Positions 60,363-64,000 of a DNA stretch of 64,000 nucleotides are shown in pieces (the stretch's first letter is position 1; each line of letters starts with the position of its first letter). The notes beneath the pieces are model-generated. The model had not been told where the DNA came from. It saw nothing but the letters and a program-made list of their open reading frames with translations, and did not search any database. The DNA lies in NCBI RefSeq assembly GCF_002899945.2, contig NZ_PPEG02000004.1, positions 124,001-188,000 of the forward strand. The letters are read 5' to 3'. This DNA comes from Chryseobacterium viscerum (GTDB taxonomy: Bacteria > Bacteroidota > Bacteroidia > Flavobacteriales > Weeksellaceae). Position numbers and translations under genes: made by a program.

Positions 60363-60899
60363 TTAATTATGAACAGAAGTTGTAAAATCTGTTACTAATT
60401 TTGAAACTTTAGCAAAGGTATTACTTTCCAGTAAGCCATTGCTATCAAATTTGCCTTTTATCCCTTTTATTAATGCCTGATGTTTATCATCCGTTACAGC
60501 TCCCAGAGTTTTTAAAATTAATAACAACTCTTCGTGTCCTTTTTCTCCATTGGCCGAGGCGGTAATCACAGCCACAGGCTTTTCAGAAAAAATTGTTGTG
60601 GAAACACACCATTCTAAAAGATTTTTCAACCTGCTCGGAATACTAAAAATATATTCCGGAGTGGAGAATATAACTCCCGATGAATTTTGAATGTCTTCTC
60701 TGATCTTCAGAACCTCATCCGGAGTATTACAATCAGTGAAAGCAGTATCAAAATGGGGAAGAACAGAAAGATCTTCATACAGCTGAAAATCTATAGTATT
60801 CATCTTTTCCAGTACCTGCTCTATCAGTTTCTGATTACTGGAATTCTCTGAAGCACTTCCAATAATGACCACAACTTTTTTTTTCGGGAGGCATTTCAA
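60363..60899 (-). CDS. NAD(P)H-dependent FMN reductase family protein
   Basis: A 178-residue flavodoxin-like protein: VVVIIGSASENSSNQKLIEQVL (phosphate loop, about 10-30), then SSGVIFSTPEYIFSIPSRLKNLLEWCV and KPVAVITASANGEKGHEELLLILKTLGA. The open frame begins at TTG 60899, 5 nt after the nifU-type stop. An ATG at 60894 is out of frame and would come into frame only if the A9 run at 60876-60884 were eight As. The family reduces flavins or quinones. It sits between an Fe-S assembly gene and hemH. Confidence 0.8.
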   Translation of the reverse strand: MKCLPKKKVVVIIGSASENSSNQKLIEQVLEKMNTIDFQLYEDLSVLPHFDTAFTDCNTPDEVLKIREDIQNSSGVIFSTPEYIFSIPSRLKNLLEWCVSTTIFSEKPVAVITASANGEKGHEELLLILKTLGAVTDDKHQALIKGIKGKFDSNGLLESNTFAKVSKLVTDFTTSVHN

Positions 60900-60904
60900 C
60901 TGTT

Positions 60905-61783
60905 TTATCCGTTTACAGCTTCCACTCTTTCTACTAAATCAGGAACGAATTGCTTTAAAATATTTTCAATTCCGTTTTTCAAAGTAGCTGTAGAGCTTGG
61001 GCAGCCTGAGCATGCACCCTGTAGAAGCATTCTTGCAGTTTTGCTTTCCTGATCATATTCCATCAGAGAAATTTTTCCTCCATCATTTTCCACGGCAGGA
61101 GCCACATATTCATTTAAAATGTCAGAAATCTTCTGCTCATCATCCGTATAATCTCTGTTGATAATCTTTTCAACAGGGTTTTCATGTTTCTGAGGTTCTG
61201 CTTTTGAAATTTCACCTCCGTTTTGAAGATATTCCGCAATAAGACCACGAACAGCCATCATGACCTGGTGCCATTCTACAGAATTATTTCTTGAAACTGC
61301 TACAAAATTATCAGAAATGAAAACTTCCGTTGCAAAATCAAACTCTTTAAAAATAGCTTGTGCTAAAGGAACTTCCTCAGCTGCATCTCTCGATTTTACC
61401 TCCACGAAACCTTCCATTAGCAACTTGCTTGAAACAAACTTCATTACATTTGGATTGGGTGTCATCTCAGCATAGATCTGATACATTTCTTTTTTCTTTT
61501 GAAGATAAATTCTTGGGTTGGCCAATAATTCGTCTTCGATCACATTTTTCAGACTTTGAGCAACATGTTCCCATTCTATGGTATCTTGTTTTGCAACAGC
61601 TATAAAATTAGCCGTAATGAAAATTCTTTCCACAAACGGATAATTGAAAAGCTCCTGTGCCAAAGGAATTTCTGAAACATCTGAATTTCTGTCCAACTCC
61701 AAAGAGCCTGGGATGAGATTGTAATCAGTAACAAATTTCATCACTTTCGGGTTTTCGGTTGGTTCTATAAGTACGGTACGCAT
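60905..61783 (-). CDS. NifU-type Fe-S scaffold protein with duplicated N-domain
   Basis: A 292-residue protein with two copies of the Nfu N-terminal domain (about 1-90, IEPTENPKVMKFV; and about 105-195, AEMTPNPNVMKFV). The NifU C-terminal domain (about 215-290) has the cluster-binding CSGC (C258, C261) in LLQGACSGCPSSTATLKNGIE. It probably delivers Fe-S clusters. ATG 61783 is used, since eight upstream codons have no support. First gene of a three-gene operon with an FMN reductase and ferrochelatase. Confidence 0.92.
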   Translation of the reverse strand: MRTVLIEPTENPKVMKFVTDYNLIPGSLELDRNSDVSEIPLAQELFNYPFVERIFITANFIAVAKQDTIEWEHVAQSLKNVIEDELLANPRIYLQKKKEMYQIYAEMTPNPNVMKFVSSKLLMEGFVEVKSRDAAEEVPLAQAIFKEFDFATEVFISDNFVAVSRNNSVEWHQVMMAVRGLIAEYLQNGGEISKAEPQKHENPVEKIINRDYTDDEQKISDILNEYVAPAVENDGGKISLMEYDQESKTARMLLQGACSGCPSSTATLKNGIENILKQFVPDLVERVEAVNG

Positions 61784-61805
61784 TTTTTCGTTAAATTTGA
61801 GATAC

Positions 61806-61949
61806 AAAAATACGCATTAGAAGTTAGAAGCTGAGAATTGAGAGTTAGATTTTTGCTATCGCTGTAATTTAGAAGGTAGATACTAGAAATTATAAGGCAG
61901 CAATCATCATTTTCAAATTGGCATATTTTCAAATTTTCAAATTAATATT
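61806..61949. repeat. Low-complexity intergenic repeat-like sequence
   Basis: TTAGAAGTTAGAAGCTGAGAA and similar words (61819-61885) are followed by TTTTCAAATT tandem words (61908-61940) up to the carbonic-anhydrase start. The first set resembles 37366-37402. No gene seen. Confidence 0.4.
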
Positions 61950-62486
61950 ATGGCACTTATAAAAGAACTTTTAGGAAAAGCACCACAGATTGGAGAGAAC
62001 ACCTTTTTAGCAGAAACAGCAACCATTATTGGTGATGTTGTAATGGGAAAAGATTGCAGCGTTTGGTATAATGCAGTGATCAGAGGCGATGTTAATTATA
62101 TCAAAATGGGTGATAAGGTAAACGTTCAGGATAATGCGATGCTGCACTGTACCTACCAGAAATACCCTTTGAATATCGGGAATAATGTTTCTATCGGGCA
62201 TAACGCGATTGTTCATGGATGTACCATTAAAGATAATGTACTGATCGGGATGGGAGCTATTGTAATGGACGATTGTTTAGTAGAAGAAAATTCTATTGTA
62301 GGAGCAGGCTCGGTAGTCACTCAGGGAACTCATATCAAATCCGGTGAAGTCTGGGGCGGAGTTCCTGCAAAAAAGATCAAAGATATCAATGCACAGCTAT
62401 TAGAAGGAGAAGTGAACAGAATTGCGGATAACTATGTGAAATATTCGTCATGGTATAAGGAAAATGTAAAAGACCATCAATTGTAG
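61950..62486 (+). CDS. Gamma-class carbonic anhydrase-like protein
   Basis: A 178-residue left-handed beta-helix protein with hexapeptide repeats: NTFLAETATIIGDVVMGKDCSVWYNAVIRGDVNYIKMGDKVNVQDNAMLHCT, then IGNNVSIGHNAIVHGCTIKDNVLIGMGA. The zinc-ligand histidines appear in LHCT, IGHNA and VHGC. Trimeric and probably cytoplasmic. It hydrates CO2 or is a structural homologue without activity. It is monocistronic with a terminator at 62566. Confidence 0.9.
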   Translation: MALIKELLGKAPQIGENTFLAETATIIGDVVMGKDCSVWYNAVIRGDVNYIKMGDKVNVQDNAMLHCTYQKYPLNIGNNVSIGHNAIVHGCTIKDNVLIGMGAIVMDDCLVEENSIVGAGSVVTQGTHIKSGEVWGGVPAKKIKDINAQLLEGEVNRIADNYVKYSSWYKENVKDHQL

Positions 62487-62564
62487 TCTTCCATTGAATA
62501 GTTAATTCACTTGTCAATTTTTTATGCTTTCTAAGCAAAATTCAAAATTGGCTTTAATCCATAT

Positions 62565-62596
62565 AAAAAGCTCCGTCCTGAGACAGAGCTTTTTTC
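62565..62596 (+). terminator. Terminator of the carbonic-anhydrase gene
   Basis: AAAGCTCCGTC / GACAGAGCTTT (one mismatch) is followed by TTTTTT, about 80 nt after the stop and close to the convergent lipoprotein gene. Confidence 0.8.
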
Positions 62597-62624
62597 GATT
62601 TGATAGAGAACCTTTGCTGTATTG

Positions 62625-63077
62625 TTAGTCAGGGTCTGGTGTGATAAGTTTTATCTTTCCATTGATACATTTTAAAGAGGTTGGAGGGGTAATCATTACA
62701 CAATCAGACATAATATTATATTTTTGATTGAAAGCCTTTATTTTATCCGTATAGTCGTTGACTCTCGGTAAGAATGTAGCTTCTATTTTTTTGGGATACG
62801 CAATATATTGCTGAGGTCCGCCGCAGGATTTCGCACCCATAGGGGCAAATGTCCATTCACCAGCATCCGTACATTTTTCTCCTGATACCTCAGACTCGAT
62901 AGAAGCTTTTAATTTATCGAGCTGTGCCTGATCATATTTCTGGCTATCTTCATCTGCAGGTCTATCGGCGATATCAATTGGAAGATTGGTGTTGGCGTTC
63001 TTTGATGTATTGCAGGAAATCAGAGATAGTGTAGTACATAATACTATTGCAGGGAAAAGTAGTAATAATTTTTTCAC
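62625..63077 (-). CDS. Lipoprotein of unknown function
   Basis: A 150-residue protein with lipobox SLISC (C22) and start GTG 63077 (no nearer ATG). It is hydrophilic after the signal, with a short helix (AQLDKLKASIESEVSGEKC) and three more Cys after C22 and C69 (CGG, DCV, KCI), so disulfides are possible. Family not recognised. Confidence 0.7.
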   Translation of the reverse strand: MKKLLLLFPAIVLCTTLSLISCNTSKNANTNLPIDIADRPADEDSQKYDQAQLDKLKASIESEVSGEKCTDAGEWTFAPMGAKSCGGPQQYIAYPKKIEATFLPRVNDYTDKIKAFNQKYNIMSDCVMITPPTSLKCINGKIKLITPDPD

Positions 63078-63147
63078 AATAAACTTTATTTCTTTTTAAG
63101 AATTTTCAAAACTTATGCCAAGGTAAGAAATTCAAATTCATTTCCGT

Positions 63148-63155
63148 ATTTTTGA
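63148..63155 (+). promoter_or_regulatory. -7 promoter box (TATTTTTG) of the helicase gene
   Basis: TATTTTTG matches TAnnTTTG and ends 5 nt before the ATG at 63161, so transcription probably starts at the first codon. Confidence 0.6.
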
Positions 63156-63160
63156 CGACG

Positions 63161-64000
63161 ATGAACAATCATTTTTTTGACTTAATAGAATATACCAACA
63201 GAAGCGTTTTTTTAACCGGGAAAGCTGGAACAGGAAAAACGACATTTCTTAATGATTTTGTAAGACGCACGAAGAAAAAACATATTGTAGTAGCTCCCAC
63301 AGGAATTGCTGCAATCAATGCGGGAGGAGTTACGATTCATTCCATGTTTGGACTGCCGTTGAGAACCTTTCTTCCTACTACAGAAAGGATAGATACCAGT
63401 TTGGCTAATAATATTGCCGATCTGATGCCCCATTTCAAATACCGTAAGGATAAACTCAAACTTCTTAGAGAGGTTGAGATTATTATCATCGATGAGGTTT
63501 CGATGTTGAGAGCTGATGTTCTTGATATGATGGATTTTTCTTTGAGATTTATCAGAAGGAATAATCAAAGATTTGGCGGCGTACAGATGCTGTTTATCGG
63601 AGATTTATATCAGCTTCCACCCGTGGTGAGAGATGAGCATATTCTGAAAATGTATTACAATTCACCCTTCTTTTTTGACAGCCATGCCATTAAGGAGATT
63701 CCAATTGTTACGATTGAATTGACGAAAGTCTACAGACAGTCTGACGAACAATTTCTGGAAATTCTGAATGCCATCCGTGACGGAGACGTGAATAATATAG
63801 ATTTTAACCATCTTAATGAAAGGTATGATCCTAACTTTAATATGGGGAAGGAGTCTTATGTCTATCTCTGTTCTCATAACAAAATGGCAGATGAGATCAA
63901 TCAGGAAAAATTGACGGAGATAAAAGTAGATGCTCAGACCTATGAAGCTAAACTTGTAGGAGACTTTAAAGAAAATCAGTTTCCCAACGAACAGTTTCTG
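63161..64000 (+). CDS. PIF1-like ATP-dependent helicase/AAA protein (partial)
   Basis: The first 280 codons of a gene running off the right edge. Walker A TGKAGTGKTTFL (residues 19-30), VVAPTGIAAINAGGVTIHSMFGLP (motif Ia), Walker B IIIIDEVSMLRADVLDMMD (about 107-125), MLFIGDLYQLPPVV (motif III) and ELTKVYRQSDEQFLEIL (motif IV region). This is the PIF1/RecD2 superfamily 1B pattern, a 5'-3' helicase. The C-terminal part is outside the window, so accessory domains (for example a helix-turn-helix) cannot be seen. Confidence 0.88.
   Translation, partial: MNNHFFDLIEYTNRSVFLTGKAGTGKTTFLNDFVRRTKKKHIVVAPTGIAAINAGGVTIHSMFGLPLRTFLPTTERIDTSLANNIADLMPHFKYRKDKLKLLREVEIIIIDEVSMLRADVLDMMDFSLRFIRRNNQRFGGVQMLFIGDLYQLPPVVRDEHILKMYYNSPFFFDSHAIKEIPIVTIELTKVYRQSDEQFLEILNAIRDGDVNNIDFNHLNERYDPNFNMGKESYVYLCSHNKMADEINQEKLTEIKVDAQTYEAKLVGDFKENQFPNEQFL

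Overview
The window looks like chromosome from a flavobacterium of the Chryseobacterium/Elizabethkingia type (family Weeksellaceae). The inference rests on AT-rich DNA, Bacteroidota promoters (-7 box TAnnTTTG with a TTG/TTTG about 19 nt upstream), many genes without a ribosome-binding site, several type IX secretion (T9SS) C-terminal sorting domains, a TonB-dependent receptor locus, DUF5103/DUF4403/LIC_10190 family proteins, and small bacteriocin-like double-glycine peptides. No rRNA, phage, insertion sequence or CRISPR array was seen. The only tRNA is tRNA-Cys(GCA).

Layout. 0-5.8 kb: housekeeping (NDH-2 type dehydrogenase, trmD, an EEP phosphatase-like protein, an Lrp regulator with deoC, dusB). 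6-17 kb: surface genes, namely four T9SS cargo proteins, a very large outer-membrane protein and an M1-peptidase-like protein joined to a beta-barrel. 17-23 kb: a fused pyrE-pyrF gene of eukaryotic type, a DUF1232 protein, an aroC/thioredoxin/TlpA operon, a multi-spanning membrane protein and a glycine-zipper lipoprotein. 23.5-27.5 kb: gene-poor, with a secreted small protein, a glycosyltransferase, small hypotheticals, tRNA-Cys and three intergenic elements that look like short terminator-ended RNAs. 27.5-34.8 kb: a threonine operon (thrA-thrB-thrC) with folB, a DUF4403 protein and an RDD protein downstream, preceded by an unannotated threonine-rich leader peptide. 34.9-36.3 kb: six small cysteine-rich peptides sharing an 18-residue GG/GA leader. 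36.3-40.2 kb: nadA, gmk, yicC, and miaA lying between long inverted repeats. 40.5-47.4 kb: an RND efflux operon with a TetR regulator and four matching operator-like palindromes. 47.8-54.6 kb: a thioredoxin-like protein and a trehalose locus (AraC regulator, MFS transporter, cytoplasmic trehalase, TonB receptor). 55-64 kb: a metallo-beta-lactamase-fold hydrolase, DUF5103 protein, secreted M4 metalloprotease, a nifU-type/FMN-reductase/hemH operon, gamma-carbonic anhydrase, a lipoprotein and the start of a PIF1-like helicase.

How they work together. The threonine genes appear to be controlled by leader-peptide attenuation: six successive Thr codons sit just before a hairpin containing the leader stop codon. 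The trehalose genes form a complete import-and-cleave route (outer membrane receptor, inner membrane transporter, cytoplasmic trehalase). The efflux genes form a complete tripartite pump whose repressor probably binds the four repeated palindromes.

The best candidates for something undescribed are the six-peptide array at 34.9-36.3 kb, which has no modification or export gene nearby, and the threonine leader beside it. Next are the three repeated intergenic RNA-like elements at 24.6, 25.9 and 26.3 kb and the inverted repeats around miaA.
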